From contig NC_133482.1 in the NCBI RefSeq assembly GCF_025370935.1, positions 13,962,847 through 14,026,846 of the forward strand: 64,000 bases of DNA. The letters are read 5' to 3'. Each line of letters begins with the position of its first letter. The first letter of the stretch is position 1. Positions 36,601-48,800 of this stretch are shown here, piece after piece. The DNA is from Choristoneura fumiferana. Lineage: Eukaryota > Arthropoda > Insecta > Lepidoptera > Tortricidae. The notes under the pieces were generated by a model. The model did not search any database. It worked only from the letters and a program-made list of their open reading frames with translations, and had not been told where the DNA came from. The position numbers were made by a program, and so were the translations under genes.

Positions 36601-38449
36601 AATCGTTTACAAAAACTGTATACCGGGAACTAACCATCCCGTGGCAAATATGTAACAGCTATAAGAAACAGACGTGGTTTTGTAAACATTACGTTTCCTT
36701 ACGCTTCATAAAGATCCAGAATGTGTAAGAATATTTAGGAATGATTTTACGGCAAGGTCAGGGAGGAAAATTATGAAACTGTTAGAAATTATTCAATTCA
36801 TCTGATCCGCTTTATGTTACCATGGAAAAAAGCGAAAGTGATAAGTCTACAAAACGTACACACGAGAACAAATATATATAAAAAAAAATACTAACACCTA
36901 AGATATGTAAGTACCTATAGAAATATCTATATCTCCGTCAAACTGTTCAATCGAAGAAACTGAGTCGAGTGGAAATCGTCTTCATTCCAATACGGTAACG
37001 TTTTGAGTTTCCTCAACCGCACACCTTTTTCGAACAGAGTATTGCACATCTCGAGCTCGACGGTCCCGAAGTAGTGATGATAACAATACTCATTTCCTCA
37101 GTGCCTAAATTCCATTGAACCATGAAACTATCTCAAACGAGAGATATTGAATCCTAGTACATATTTGACGGGTGAGCTGCCTTGACTCAGCGCATGCGTG
37201 GGCACGCGTACGCGTGGCAGGAAAGTCGTTTTCCGGCCCTAACAATAACAATCGGCTGTTTACACAGATTGGCCGAATGTTAATTTGAAGATCTCTGTCG
37301 TATTAAAAGAAATTCGGGATGATTTTGTCTTTAGTAAGATTGGGACAACTTAAAGTTAACAAGTTACCTCATCTGGCTTTACTCGTTGATATAACTGATA
37401 TTATAATGATAGACAATCTTTAGCTTAGGATCGGCCATGATTGTAATAGGTAAGAAGTTGCTTTGTGAACTGGAATTTCCGTCATTAGCACCATATGAGC
37501 GAACTTACGAATTTCGTAGTAAATAAGAATGTAATATTTCACACATTCACGATTTTCACACATAAATGCCATTGTATTGAAGTCTTCTTAATCAGGTAAA
37601 CCGTTACCTGCACATTACAGCGGCCGTAAACTGATTGAAATAAGGTAACACCTAAGTTATTCCAACGTGCAGCAGGCGGTAACTATTATTTTGTTACACC
37701 GTCAGAGAAATAGAAATGCTACAACACCTGGCCTTCCAACTACACCTAGCAACACGCGCTTTACTACACACACTCAACACACTATTCCTGATAGAGGCAG
37801 TAAATTGATATACACGAGCAGAGCACCAATCACGACTTTACTATCGTCTTTATTTGCCATTACTGTTGCGTTGCCCTTAGTGCCCTCTGGCCCAGCCGCG
37901 TATTCTTTATAATATCGCATTTCTTTAATCTTTAATTGAACACCCAGTCAGTCAAAAACAAAAGCTAATTATCTTTCCAATACTGTTTTATGAAAAAATA
38001 ATGGATCAGTTAAACTTTGGCTTAGCACTCCACTTTGTAATATCGGCTTTCGATATACTTATCTAGTTAATACAGATAAGATAACTATTACATAGATAGA
38101 CTCGAGAGTCAGCCTAACAGCCTGACAGAGAAAACCATTTTTTATTATTAAGTACCCAAAACTCCCAACTTACTAAAGCATTTTCTGACTCCAATAACTG
38201 CTGGAAAAAATTAGGTGATTCAAGGTTTTAAGTAGGTATGTCATACCATCATTCCAATATGTCATCATGGATGTCACATGTCACATTTGCCAAAGAGAGC
38301 CAAATAAAATGTCACTTTATGTGGAAGTGAAATGAAAGTCTATCCTTTTTACTTCAGGGTAAGTATTACAGACGCAAAGGTCAACCAGCCTTCGAAGCAA
38401 TAGATTACCACCTAACAAACTCCCTTGATAAGGGTCTTTCTGTCACATA
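33622..38449. other. Longest quiet stretch: no gene or repeat recognised
   Basis: 4.8 kb with open frames of 60-118 codons that look random. A GC-richer patch (34970-35020) and a CpG-rich GCATGCGTGGGCACGCGTAC patch near 37192-37215 stand out slightly. This quiet interval could hold intronic regulatory sequence, but nothing here proves it. Confidence 0.5.
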
Positions 38450-39045
38450 TACAGGGTGTCCCAAGACCATGCCGCATGGAGGGAAAGTATCTTAAATATT
38501 GTAGATAGAAAATTTCACTGAAAGGAGACTTCATTTTAATTTTAAAAACAATTTTAACTGCATTCAAAGATTCATCGAACATTCAATCGAACCCACGAAA
38601 TGGTAAAAAAATGTTTTTTTACGTCACCCGTGATTTTACGACACCGATCAAAACGCTCAATAGGAAGGATTCTTTTCTTCCAAGTAACAGCTAAGCATCT
38701 TAAATAAAAGGAAGACCATGAAATTTTACATTTACAATTTCAGGAAAATTAATATTTAGCCTTTTCTTTGACTTTGCTGCGCAGTTAAATACTGATTTTA
38801 ACATTTTAAAGTAATAAGTACCCAATTGAGAAATGAGTCCGTATCATTTCCCTATTAAAAGTAGGTACATGATAAAATAATGTGACAAATAAATTGCAGT
38901 ACCTATCTAGGCTGCACGCAACTTTTTACTCTCCTCACAAACACAATACAGCGAGTCGTTTAAAAAAAATTGAAAACGTGCTCCATGCAAGGCTAGATAC
39001 TACAATTTATTTTCTCCATGTGGCATGGTCTTGGGACACCCTGTA
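38450..39045. mobile_element. 596-bp TIR element with CAGGGTGTCCC ends, TSD TA
   Basis: TACAGGGTGTCCCAAGACCA and its inverse (GGTCTTGGGACACCCTGTA) bound the element, and pairing goes on through TGCCGCATGGAG / CTCCATGTGGCA. TA flanks both sides. The interior is AT-rich with no transposase motif. The CAGGGTGTCCC end is widespread among Tc1/mariner-like MITEs. Confidence 0.8.
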
Positions 39046-39322
39046 TATGTCATTTTGTTCTTCAAGCGAACAGGGACCTTTGTGATTTCAGATCTCCCAA
39101 TAACTTTTAACTTGGTTTTTTCTTTGACAGTATCAATTCTGAATTTATTGCCTTTCTCGTTAGTTTGAACAGTATCATGAGATCTTACTTTACCATTACA
39201 GCGATTTATTACAATGCTAGTGTTAAATAACTTAGATTTAAATTAGTAAAGTTCATATGAACACCCTTTTGTGCTCTTTATCCAACTTTTGAAAGATAAA
39301 CACGAGAATCATCTCTGTGGTA

Positions 39323-39474
39323 TAGGTAGTGCCACCAGAGTTGAAGTCACGCACACAATACCGTGTCGTGTAATTTGACATTCACTCATTCATTTTATTC
39401 ATTCTCCTTTTGTGCAATCAGTTCTTTTTGTAGCTGTGTGTGTTCATTCACTTCAACTCTCGTGGCACTACCTA
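39323..39474. mobile_element. 152-bp TIR MITE, TSD TA
   Basis: TAGGTAGTGCCACCAGAGTT and the inverse AACTCTCGTGGCACTACCTA bound it, and GAAGT/ACTTC extends the pairing. TA flanks both sides. Confidence 0.8.
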
Positions 39475-39611
39475 TAGTAATTGCAAAAACGGCAATGTAA
39501 AATTCAGAACGTACCTAGGGTACTTTATCCGAATTTCAAAACGAATGAAACGAACACATTCTATAGCGAGCATGAAAGAATCAAAAACCTGCCAAGTACC
39601 TATTCGATATT

Positions 39612-40195
39612 AATTTCAGCTTGGTATCAGCACGCGTTCCTGAGAAAAGGAGTCTTGACAGACGTACAGACAGCTAGACGTGACAAAGTGACCTAAGGGT
39701 TCCGAAGCCAAAATGGCAAAAACGGAACCCTTATAGTTTCGCCATGTCTGTCTGTCTGTCTGTCTGTCCGTCCGTCCACGGCTTTACTCAGGGACAAAAA
39801 AAAATTTTTTTTGTGTACTTCCCATAGATGTAAAGTGGGGGTGATTTTTTTTTCTCATCAAATCCTATAGTGTGGGGTATCGTTAGATAGGTCCTTTAAA
39901 ATCATTAGGGGGTTGCAAAAACAATTTTTCGATTCAGTGATTTGTTTGCAAAATATTCAACTTTAAAGTGCAAATTTTCATTAAAATCGAGCGTCCCCCC
40001 CCCCCTCTAAAATCTAAACCGGTGGGTGGAAATATTTGAATAAATTCAGGATGGTAGGAAGTATATTAAACTTTCAAGGAAAGCTATAACGGTTAAGTTT
40101 TCTTGAGAATTATTAGTAGTTTAAGAGTAAATAGCAACGTAAGGTATAAAATATACCTAAATTTGGAATATTCCGTACAAAATACGAACCCTGAA
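39612..40195. repeat. Head-to-head chimera of repeat A and repeat B
   Basis: Bases 39612-39694 are the start of repeat A read on the minus strand (TCAGCACGCGTTCCTGAGAA, GTCTTGACAGACG). At the shared AAGGGTTCCG the sequence switches to repeat B on the plus strand and runs to 40195 (TTCCCATAGATGTAAAGTGG, GTGGGGTATCGTTAGATAGG), where it stops before the B terminus. The join falls in the common hairpin. Confidence 0.65.
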
Positions 40196-41486
40196 AAGTG
40201 ACATTATTATATAAAACATAATTAAAACTCGTTTTTATTTTAATGTCAACGTGTTTAGAAAGTCATGCGCGTCTAGGCAATCTAGATAAGGGATCGTGAG
40301 ACTTCTAGTCATTTCTTTCGTTCATGGACTAAGTTGTCTAATCCCTGTAGCAATTAGCCCCGCCTATAACGAAGTAAAGGAAAGGTTATGATTTTGATTG
40401 ATAGACTATTCTGAAAAATATTTGCTACTGACTCAACTTCTTAATAGTAAATACTTGAGTAAAATAGGAACAAAGATCTAGCCAATCTTAGTCAAAATCA
40501 AGTCTGAAACGCATTTAATTGAGCGGTACTTAGTTCTCTTCGTTTATTCTTTAATATCTCCCGCCCGATCCCAACCCAAAATTGTGGACGAGTATGCCGA
40601 GTATCGCACATTAATGAAAAGTATTCGTGCTTGTAACTGTTTATAGCCTGCTATGACTATAAAGGCAACGGTGATAATTCTTTGGCGTTTAATTGCTAGG
40701 CAATTATCGAAAGCACAACAGCTACTGCCATAAAGAAGACGTACGGATTATCATTCCACGGTTTAAAGCCAATTTGACCTTAATTTTACGGCATTTTTCC
40801 CAAATAGTAGCTGTGAAAGTTTCTAATCTATGCTTTAGTTGGCTTGGAAGTGTAATTACATTTTGGAAATGCTCCTTGTCGGTCCCTATAGGTTAAAGCT
40901 TCTCTCTTCCGCTCAAACGTTGACTGGTTGATCCCATAAAGGGATGAGTTTGCCTCTGCACGTTATCTTAATGTACACGTACATACCTTTACACATGCAT
41001 CTTTATTTTTGTGCAATAAGCCGTGTTGACATAAAGTACTTATACATTGCGATTTTGACGCAATTTCAGCGTGCAGTCATGTTTCTTGAAAATTTCAGCC
41101 TGAAATAAACTCGGAACGAATTTTGAAGAACACGCCGTGCATTATGACTGCATTGTAAATCTGACATAAAGCAAGCCGTGTACAAATCAGATGATAGCCG
41201 GAAACACGTTGTTTCCGAACATATAATGCAGCAGTGACGTGCGTCGCAAATTGCACGAATTAAACTGCTCTGCAAAGACCGACAACGTTTCACAGCGGGC
41301 TTTATTAATATTGAATAAGTCTGAATACATTTAAATAATCGTTAAAATGTACAATCAAAATTATTCCGATTTAAAAACGTGTTAAATAATTACAAGTATT
41401 TGACGGATTCGTCGCAGATAATGTTATTTTGACTAGTTAGCATCTCAACAATCTACGTGCAAAGAAGGTTAATCTTAGCTACACAA
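40196..41486. other. No gene seen
   Basis: AT-rich DNA; the 75-codon minus frame at 41066-41293 has no motif that I recognise. Confidence 0.5.
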
Positions 41487-41605
41487 TACTATACAATGAC
41501 TCTTTATTGTACACCATAAATAGTAAGCGATAAAGAAAAAAACAGATACACAGAGAGAAAATTACAAGGTAAGGAATAGGCGGCCTACACTTAAATAAGA
41601 CAGTT
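41487..41605 (-). pseudogene. LINE 3'-end fragment ('aataaagagtcattgta' family)
   Basis: Plus-strand CAATGACTCTTTATTGTACA, CACCATAAATAG, AAAAACAGATACACAGAGAG and GGAATAGGCGGCCTAC are the inverse of a LINE 3' UTR and tail. Related pieces lie at 41876-41960, 43847-43990 and 55928-55960. Confidence 0.5.
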
Positions 41606-41875
41606 TTATTATTTACACAGAATGTCAGAAAGTGAACTTACTTAAGTAAAAGTTTGTTTCACTTCTAACAAAGAGCTGCTTAAGTGGTTGTCTGGATGTG
41701 CTGCTGTGCAGCGTAGTAGTAACATGCAAGTTATGGTAATATTCAAATGTTAGGGATAGTAAATACCCATTTATAATTTATGAAAGACAATAAAACTAAC
41801 TTTTCAGAATAAGAAAGGTAAATTGCAATGATTCGCCAGCTGTGAAACGCAATGCTTACATAAATATACAATACG

Positions 41876-41960
41876 TCGAATCTTTATTGAACATCACATA
41901 ATAACCAATAAAGAAAACAGATCCACGGAGAAAACGTGCAAGATAAGCTTTACATTTCAA
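41876..41960 (-). pseudogene. LINE 3'-end fragment, same family
   Basis: GTCGAATCTTTATTGAACAT, CACATAATAACC and GAAAACAGATCCACGGAGAA parallel 41487-41605 in order and spacing. Confidence 0.45.
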
Positions 41961-42834
41961 AGCATTAATGACAACATAATAGATTTGTCAAAATTGTTGC
42001 GAATAAAGCCGAATCCAATCTAACAACCTTTGTTTATTCCTTTCGCAAGTTCCCCCGAATGAGCCCAAGTCGACTCATGGTATAAATAGAATTGTTGCAC
42101 AGTCACTTAAGGTTTCATCACATTTCGGATGTGCCACGTTCACTAAATTGCCGCAAATAACAGCGCAGTGCCCGTTACAAAGCATTGTGACAGCATGCCA
42201 CAAAACGCGTGACTGGAACGGCACGATGGCAGGCTTACATTTCGCAATACCTTTATTTCCTGCAACAATGCTGGCGTACAATTTTGCTTTCAGAGTTGAC
42301 ATTATAGTTACCCATTTTCCAATGGGGTTACTATTACTAGTCTTTTGGTAGCATTCACGCAGCTCCAAAATCCACGAACTAATGCTAAGAAAGTCGTGTC
42401 CACCTTCCACTGCATCGGAGTGGACTCCGTTCGGAATCCGTCGCAATCGCACATACCTCCTCTGAAAGTCGGAATCAGAAGTCACAGGCTTGTTAAATAC
42501 TCTGGTCCGCTCAATCCTTTACCTCCGTTTCCTCCCGTTCCCTTTTTAGTGCAAGGCGGGCATTACAATCAGACAGCTTGCCGTAGAGAAGGACGAAAAT
42601 TAAGCGATAATCTGATATTACTCTTTCACATAATTTCTTTTTCAAATTCAATAAAATATAACATTACCCATTCTCGTAGTTGCCTCTATTAATACTGTAT
42701 AGATTCAGGCGGTACTTGATTATTTTTCACACTTAGTAGTTAACATATTTGACGATTGGTTAGATTAGAACTAAGGTAGGTAACGCTCAACCAATAATAG
42801 TCTATATTTTTTGTACATACTTTGCTTTTTTTTA

Positions 42835-43345
42835 AGTGTTCCACGACCTTGACCCCGTGCTGAGCCCGGTTTTAGATTAGGACGGACCCATCTCTTCTCG
42901 TGGGTATCTTGTCTTATAAGGCGACTAAGGAACCTGGTGTAAGATTTGCCAGCAGCGTTCTTTATCGCCAACTATAAACTCCGGACTTCAGCATTGCCGG
43001 TGTGGAAGGCATGGGGAAAAACACCACACTATTTCCCCAAGAAGTCATCATGAAGGTTCGGTATTGATAGTCCACCACGACCACGACCACTCCGCAGTGG
43101 CGTAGCTAGGTAACAAAAGGCTCTGGGGCAAAAAATAAACAACGGCCCCAAATAAACTATTTAAAATCGTTTGCTCCCTATTCGTCGTGTTCCGAATTCG
43201 ACGTACTCCAGATTTGACATTTTTTGTAAGTCAGAGGCCGAGGGGCCCCCTGAGCTTGGGGGCCCGGGGCACTGCCCCGTCTAGCCCTCCGATAGCTACG
43301 CCACTGCCACTCTGTCAAGAAAGTAGCGACTTCGAAGACTTCAAC
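42835..43345 (+). repeat. Dispersed repeat D, interrupted by a TIR element
   Basis: GGACGGACCCATCTCTTCTC, GTGGGTATCTTGTCTTATAA, GCATTGCCGGTGTGGAAGGC, AACACCACACTATTTCCCCA and GAAGTCATCATGAAGGT, then the element at 43094-43307, then CACTCTGTCAAGAAAGTAGC. Confidence 0.6.
43094..43307. mobile_element. 214-bp TIR element nested in repeat D
   Basis: GCAGTGGCGTAGCT and the inverse AGCTACGCCACTGC form the ends. CCACTC appears just before and just after and is a likely 6-bp target duplication. The interior is GC-rich near 43230-43275 (GGGGCCCCCTGAGC...GGCCCGGGGCACTGCC). It splits repeat D, as shown by the continuous copy at 31.1 kb. Confidence 0.72.
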
Positions 43346-43846
43346 TCGATTTTTTTTTTATTTGCATCTGTAATAGCTTCTATTTGTCAATGTGATGAAT
43401 GGTATGAGTTTAAATATCAAGTCTTTAAGCGAGGAAAATGTATGGGTTTTACTATAATGAATCACTTTCTATTCGTCATTCTGTCAAGGTTAAGGAAACA
43501 TGCCTACTGTACTGGCTGTCTGTAGTTACAGAAGACTGGCACTTTATTTGTAATGTGATAATTAATTGCATAATTATTTATATGTACTCGTAAGGAGGCA
43601 TGATAAGAACGGCATGTTTTTGTCTCAAACGTTAGACTAAACATTCTCTATTCTTTGTTAGGGTTTAGTTTATTTTTTACACTTTTGCGCAGTGCGTAGA
43701 TTATACATATTTATTTTTGGTAATTACTGATGCTGATAATAAACTAACATTGCTTAAATCTGCTCGACGTTTTGACTAAATTGCAGTAGCCGAAACGGTA
43801 ATTTTATTTAAGCAATATTTAAGTCGCTGTTGAGTTGAAGCTACAA

Positions 43847-43990
43847 TACAATACATTACAATACAAATATTCTTGATTGCACACCATAAATCAGTACAAA
43901 AAACGTATAATATAAACACTTAGATTCAGGGTAGACAATAGGCGGTCTTATCGCTTAATAGCGATCTCTTCCAGACAACCATTTGGGTAC
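43847..43990 (-). pseudogene. LINE 3'-end fragment with ATTGT-type tail
   Basis: Plus-strand ACAATACAATACATTACAAT, TGCACACCATAAATCAG, AGACAATAGGCGGTCTTATC, GCGATCTCTTCCAGACAACC is the inverse of a common lepidopteran LINE 3' UTR with a pentamer-like tail. Confidence 0.55.
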
Positions 43991-44619
43991 AAGAACTTAT
44001 GGTTATGTCAAACAAAAATAGGTGGCGGAAACAGAAATAGAAAACAAGAACAAAGCTAGTTAGTGTTTCGTTTTCGGGTGGTTGCTAACTAACTAAGCCT
44101 CTATAATACACTCGTAGAGAGTTCGAAACGCGTCAGTATTTTGTGTGGCATTTGTGACAGTTGAGCTTGTGTGTCATAAGTATTATTTGATACGTGTGTA
44201 TGTGTCGGTCGGTTTGTAGAGGAGAAGCAAGTTAAAAATAGTATACATAAACCTAGTTCATTCTTTAGGGACCTAGCAACTTAGCTCCTGAATCAATCAA
44301 TTATTTAACTATTGAACGATTACAAACGTTTCGTAAATAGTGACTATATGTTTTACATTAAAATGATGCCGTACTACTAATCCGTCAAAGCTATTTGAGA
44401 CTTTACGTATCATATTTATTTAGCGTTGTTGTATAATAATAAAAACATAATTTCAAAAATGAACAAACAGACGTTTTACGTCAGTAACATGTATTTTCAT
44501 AGAAAACAAACAGTGGTATGTTATGTTTGTGTCACTCGGCGTTTTACTGGCCGTTTACTAAGTACTGACAAAGGCAGGAGAAGCAGGTTAAAATAATATA
44601 GATTTTTTTAGAATTAATC

Positions 44620-45102
44620 TATAGTTTCGACGACCGGATAGCGGTTAGAGAACTTGACTATAAAGCATGAGGGGGTTCGATCCGGGATAGGGCGGATATT
44701 TGTATAAATAATACGAATATTTGCTATCGAGTCTTGGACGTTTAATATTTATTTACGTATGTTTTCATCTGTATAAGTTTATGTTTATCCATTGCCTGGT
44801 ATCCATAGTAAGGTCAGCATCAAAAGTAGATGGTTACTTTTTTACTCTGTCACATTAACACATTTGTCAATCTTGTATGGCGCTAAGTACGTGTCTGTAA
44901 AACGACAAAGTACAAAAGTAACCAGCTACTTTTGATGCTGACTGTACAAGATATGTTTGTTTGTGTGTTTATACGCTTTATTGTACAAAAAGAATATTCA
45001 AAAAGGTTACAAAAAAAAGTTAAATGTTTATTTTGGGATTAGGTAAATTGGTGTTATTTAATTGTCCCATGATATTGGGGGGTTTATTTATTTAGTTTGA
45101 AA
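44620..45102 (+). mobile_element. tRNA-derived SINE, interrupted by a MITE
   Basis: A tRNA-like head carries an A-box-like TAGCGGTTAGAG (44639-44650) and a B box GGTTCGATCC (44674-44683), the internal RNA polymerase III promoter. The body continues with TATTTATTTACGTATG and CCATTGCCTGGTATCCATAG, then is broken by the 44811-44944 MITE and by a short LINE-tail-like insert near 44965-45015. The 3' end (GGGATTAGGTAAATTGGTG, GTCCCATGATATT, TTTATTTATTT) matches the copy at 22985-23103. Confidence 0.7.
44811..44944. mobile_element. 134-bp palindromic MITE inserted in a SINE, TSD TA
   Basis: The ends are inverted copies of GTCAGCATCAAAAGTAG and ...CTACTTTTGATGCTGAC, extending inward through GGTTACTTTT / AAAAGTAACC. 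TA flanks both sides (44809-44810 and 44945-44946). The related SINE at 22985-23103 reads CCATAGTACAAGC without interruption at this point, which proves the insertion site. TA duplication points to the Tc1/mariner group. Confidence 0.85.
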
Positions 45103-45189
45103 CGCATTTAGCGTCTTATGTGTGCTGGGTCTTGTTGATTGTGTTATGTGGAAAAGGAGGGTGTTATTGCACGCGTAGATGCGAAGTAT

Positions 45190-45209
45190 TAAGGTAAGGT
45201 AAGGTAAGG
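45190..45209. repeat. (AAGGT)4 microsatellite
   Basis: Four tandem pentamers, AAGGTAAGGTAAGGTAAGG. Confidence 0.85.
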
Positions 45210-45261
45210 ACCTAACGCTATCTGGCGCGGGTACAGTTAGCGCTGTTTATACTATTTTTTA

Positions 45262-45495
45262 ACCCTATTTTTAAAGAGGGGTGTTATAAGTTTGACCGCT
45301 ATGTGTGTCTGTGTGTGTCTGTCTGTCGGTCTGTGGCACCTGTAGCTCTTAAACGGGTGGACCGATTTGAATGCGTTTTTTTTAATTGAAAGCAGGTTTT
45401 CCAGCGATAGTTCTTAGACGTGTTTTATCAAAATCAGTTCAGCCGTTTTTGAGATATTCAACTTTTCCAACTTTTTGTTGGTTAGGTTAGGTTAA
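45262..45495 (+). repeat. Dispersed repeat G, copy 2
   Basis: GGGGTGTTATAAGTTTGACC, GCTATGTGTGTCTGTG, TTAAACGGGTGGACCGATTT, AAAATCAGTTCAGCCGTTTT and CAACTTTTTGTTGGTTAGGT. Near full length. Confidence 0.65.
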
Positions 45496-45835
45496 CTATA
45501 GCCGTCCAACTGCTCCGTGCAAACCGCGTCAGCTAGCGTAGGCCCTAAAAAGGTTAGTTCAAAAGCTACTTGCAGATACTGTACTAGCTGTATGCATGTA
45601 AAACCGTAAATCCGTGCACTTAACAAGCTCGCGTGCTAATCACATTTACAAGCGTAAAGCTTATATAATTACTACAAGTTTGTACAAACAACAAGGTATT
45701 ACGAACATGGACGTGTACGCGTGTCTACAATAATACAACAGCATTCACGCGAAGTAAATCTACCGAAGAATGTCGTTTGGCTTTGAGTTTGGAGAAAGAA
45801 TGTCATTGGAGGCAGTTAATGTAGTTTGATTTTTG

Positions 45836-46008
45836 TTAACCCCTGACGGAAAAATACGGGTGTTATATGTTTGACCGCTATGTGTGTCTGTGTCTGTCTG
45901 TGGCACCGTAGCTCTTAAACGGGTGGACCGGTTTAAATGCGGTGCGGAATATTGAACTTTGTAGTGACAAAGTCGGGGGTTTTCCAACTTCTTGTTGGTT
46001 AGGTTATT
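45836..46008 (+). repeat. Dispersed repeat G, copy 3 with internal deletion
   Basis: Both ends match copy 2 (GTTATATGTTTGACCGCTAT; CCAACTTCTTGTTGGTTAGG), but about 70 bases are missing after GGACCGGTTTAAATGCGG. It keeps GTGACAAAGTCGGGGGTTTT, which matches copy 1. Confidence 0.62.
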
Positions 46009-46167
46009 TTGTAACCGATTATCTTAACAAATGGAACCAGAGGCCTTATTTCCAACACACAATATATATAATAGGTATAGGCTATAAGCGGTATAGGCTA
46101 GAAAAAGATGAATGAATATGATCGCGAGCAAATGGGCGTTGGCATAATACGGCCAAATACTATTTAA

Positions 46168-46567
46168 GATGACATACGGACCTGAGGCGTGGGCGCTAGC
46201 GATGAGCCTCATAAAGAAGCTCAAAGTCACTTAGAGGGCTATATTATGCTCGGGGTTTCTCTGCGGGATAGAATCAGAAATATCCGCAGTAGAACTAAGG
46301 TTACCGACATAGCCTAAAGAATTGCGAAACTGAAGTGGCAGAGGTGCTCGCAGGACTGATGGCCGATGGGGTCAGAAGGTTCTCGGATGGCGTCCGCGGA
46401 CCGGGAGACGAGCTGTCGGTAGGCCTCCAACAAGATGGAGCGACGACCTGGTTAAGATCGCGGGATCGCGTTGGATGCGGAAAGCACAAGACCGGTCTGA
46501 GTGGAGACTTGGGGGAGGCCTATGTGCAGCAGTGGACGCCTTTCGGCTGACATGATCATGATGCTGA
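46168..46567 (+). pseudogene. 5'-truncated copy of the RTE LINE (C-terminal coding end)
   Basis: This stretch matches the last 400 bases of the 52.6-55.5 kb LINE in opposite orientation. It starts in the MTYG..TWAL region and ends at GGCTGACATGATCATGATG, a worn version of the ATG tail. It carries in-frame stops (CAA changed to TAG after KLKVT) and a deletion of about 16 bases after the KLKWQ region, so it is dead. It is useful because it keeps the base that the larger copy has lost at the frameshift. Open frames on both strands here are shadows of this fragment. Confidence 0.88.
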
Positions 46568-48511
46568 CAATTTAAGAAGTTTCTCGCAGGTTCACAGACA
46601 ACCAGTAATACCACAATAACCGACTAATAAAGCGCCATTAATTAATTACGTCACACATCTAGGGAGGTCGTCTGGCGTTTTGTCACGCCTAAAACGGGGA
46701 GGTCTAAAAATTTTCAAAATTAATGTGACAATTTATGAGTTGGCCCTAATAATAGACGTGGAGTGAGTCCTCTCAAATTCTCATCATTCGAGTGACTACG
46801 TGCCGCGAGAAACCGCGAAAAAAATAACATACGTTTTCATGAAAATATATCATTCTAATAAACCAATCTTGTCTATCTGTCTATTATCGAAACGAAATAA
46901 CTGTACCGGTTATTTGAGTTGGCTGTATTTTAACTTTTTAAAAAGTTTGCGACTCGACAATAACGGAATTTGTATGCGACATTACTGTCGAGCCAGCGAG
47001 CCTGCAACCTTTTTTAACTTTTTAATTTTTCGCTGACCATAAACTATGCACTTCTCCTTCTGATATGTGAAGAATAATGTCAACTTTTACGGTCATTTTT
47101 GAGAAAAGCTAGTTAAAGACCCGCACTCCACTCCCAAACTTTAACGCGCCTCACATCTGTCATTTTTTGTCCAGTTGACAAAAAAAAACGTGTCCAATAT
47201 TTTCTAATAATCTATCTAACCGAAGGACTAAATAGATGTTTTTTACCCAGAAAAATACCCAATTGACTACCAAAACAGCGTATACATACAGCAGCGGCAA
47301 TATGAAAGTCATGCGTCAGCATCAGACACTTTTGTTGGGCCTCATTCAAATATTTTACTCATATCAAAAAGACAAAAACAAAGGCAATTTATATGAGCGC
47401 CAAACCAAAACATTATTTCCAGCGTTTGTGTACACATAAAAGAATTGTGGAACGTTGTTAATCTGTGGATGACAATGGACGGTGTCACATAAAAAGCAAC
47501 GGTCGAACAGCGTGTACCTGTTTGGTATGATACACTGTATTGCTAAAACAATATCTTTATTTAACCGGAAATGCTCGTGATGTAGTTAAAAAACAATTAA
47601 TACATAATTAATGGCATAATTGGTACTCATCGCGGCTTGAATGTTGCTAAAATTAGCTCGACGTTATGTAGCAACATTGTTATGGCCGTGTGGTCACGAG
47701 TAGACCAGTCGTCTGGTCATCGGAGTCAACACGTGACCACGACCGTTGGAATATGGCCGAAATGTCCAAGTAGTTTTAGCAATATTCAAGTCAGGATTAG
47801 CTCCCGAGTGCCAAAGTTTAAAACAATATAAACCATTCGGATACCGTACACATACAGTGGAACAAGCGCATCGCAAATCATGTTGGGTGAACCTTTGTGC
47901 TACTAATGTCATTTATTTATTAATTTATATAAACAGTTTACATCATGTTGACATCCCATACTTCTGTCAAAGAAATCGTAGTGAAATTGATTATTGACTT
48001 TCTACCCTGGCATATGAATCAGTTTGTTAAACTGTACACAAATTCAATGCAAAAGTGAAACAATCACCGAATCGAAAAACCAACACATCGATGGCAAAAC
48101 TGGAGCGCTTGAATTCCAGTAATCGCCCCCAAGCTCGTTAGCAGATATAGGTTATTTAATATTATAATAAATAACCGTAATTATAACGCGTTCCCATGTC
48201 ACTCATCGCCAAATGTCTCCTATTACCGAAACGTGCGAGCGACGCGACATCAGAGCGCCGCGTCAAAATGCTGAGATGCGCTTTTGTTTTTCATTACTAA
48301 TTCATATCATAATTAGCTGACAGTATATTTACTAACGAGACACGACAAACGAACTTCTTCGGCTAATAATACAAGAAAACATACATTTTGTATTACGTCC
48401 TAGATTTCACCCTGTACTTAAACTATTATTTATTCTGTGATATAGGAAAGCGGAAAACAAATATCGTTATTGAAAAACATTCGGGATTGTATCTCATTCA
48501 TACAGAACTTA
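46568..48511. other. No gene seen; possible worn MITE near 47640-47790
   Basis: The only structure is the imperfect dyad at 47685-47745 (GTGGTCACGAGTAGACC and CACGTGACCACG). Confidence 0.5.
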
Positions 48512-48598
48512 GCTTTTGCCCGCGACTTCGTCTGCGAAAAATTCGTTAATCGCTATACCCCGCAGGAACTATCCAATTTCCTGGGATAAAAACTTGCT
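48512..48598 (+). mobile_element. SINE-like repeat F, head only
   Basis: TAGCTTTTGCCCGCGACTTC, GTTAATCGCTATACCCCGC and CCTGGGATAAAAACTTGC; truncated after about 85 bases. Confidence 0.65.
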
Positions 48599-48800
48599 TT
48601 TTAACAATAGTATACATATTATATATTTTTTCGCAAACGTAGGTATAAATACGGGGCTCCCTTTCAATTTAAACCATTTTTAGACGTTTTTAAGCACCTA
48701 GTTACCTCACCTTAAATACCTTTCTTCAATATACACAGCAGATTAGCAATCAAAACTTCCGAGATGAAATAATATTTTTCTATAACTGTAAATCGAATGT

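Noticed and set aside
42075..42692. Open frames of 136 codons (minus) and 115 codons (plus)
   Set aside because: No recognisable motif, codon pattern or splice signals. One or two frames of this length are expected by chance in 64 kb on two strands.
45475..45500. TTAGG repeats that could mark an insect telomere
   Set aside because: Only about two and a half units, and they fall inside a dispersed repeat that occurs elsewhere in the window.
46301..46614. Several 62-80-codon frames on both strands
   Set aside because: They are shadows of the truncated LINE coding end at 46168-46567.
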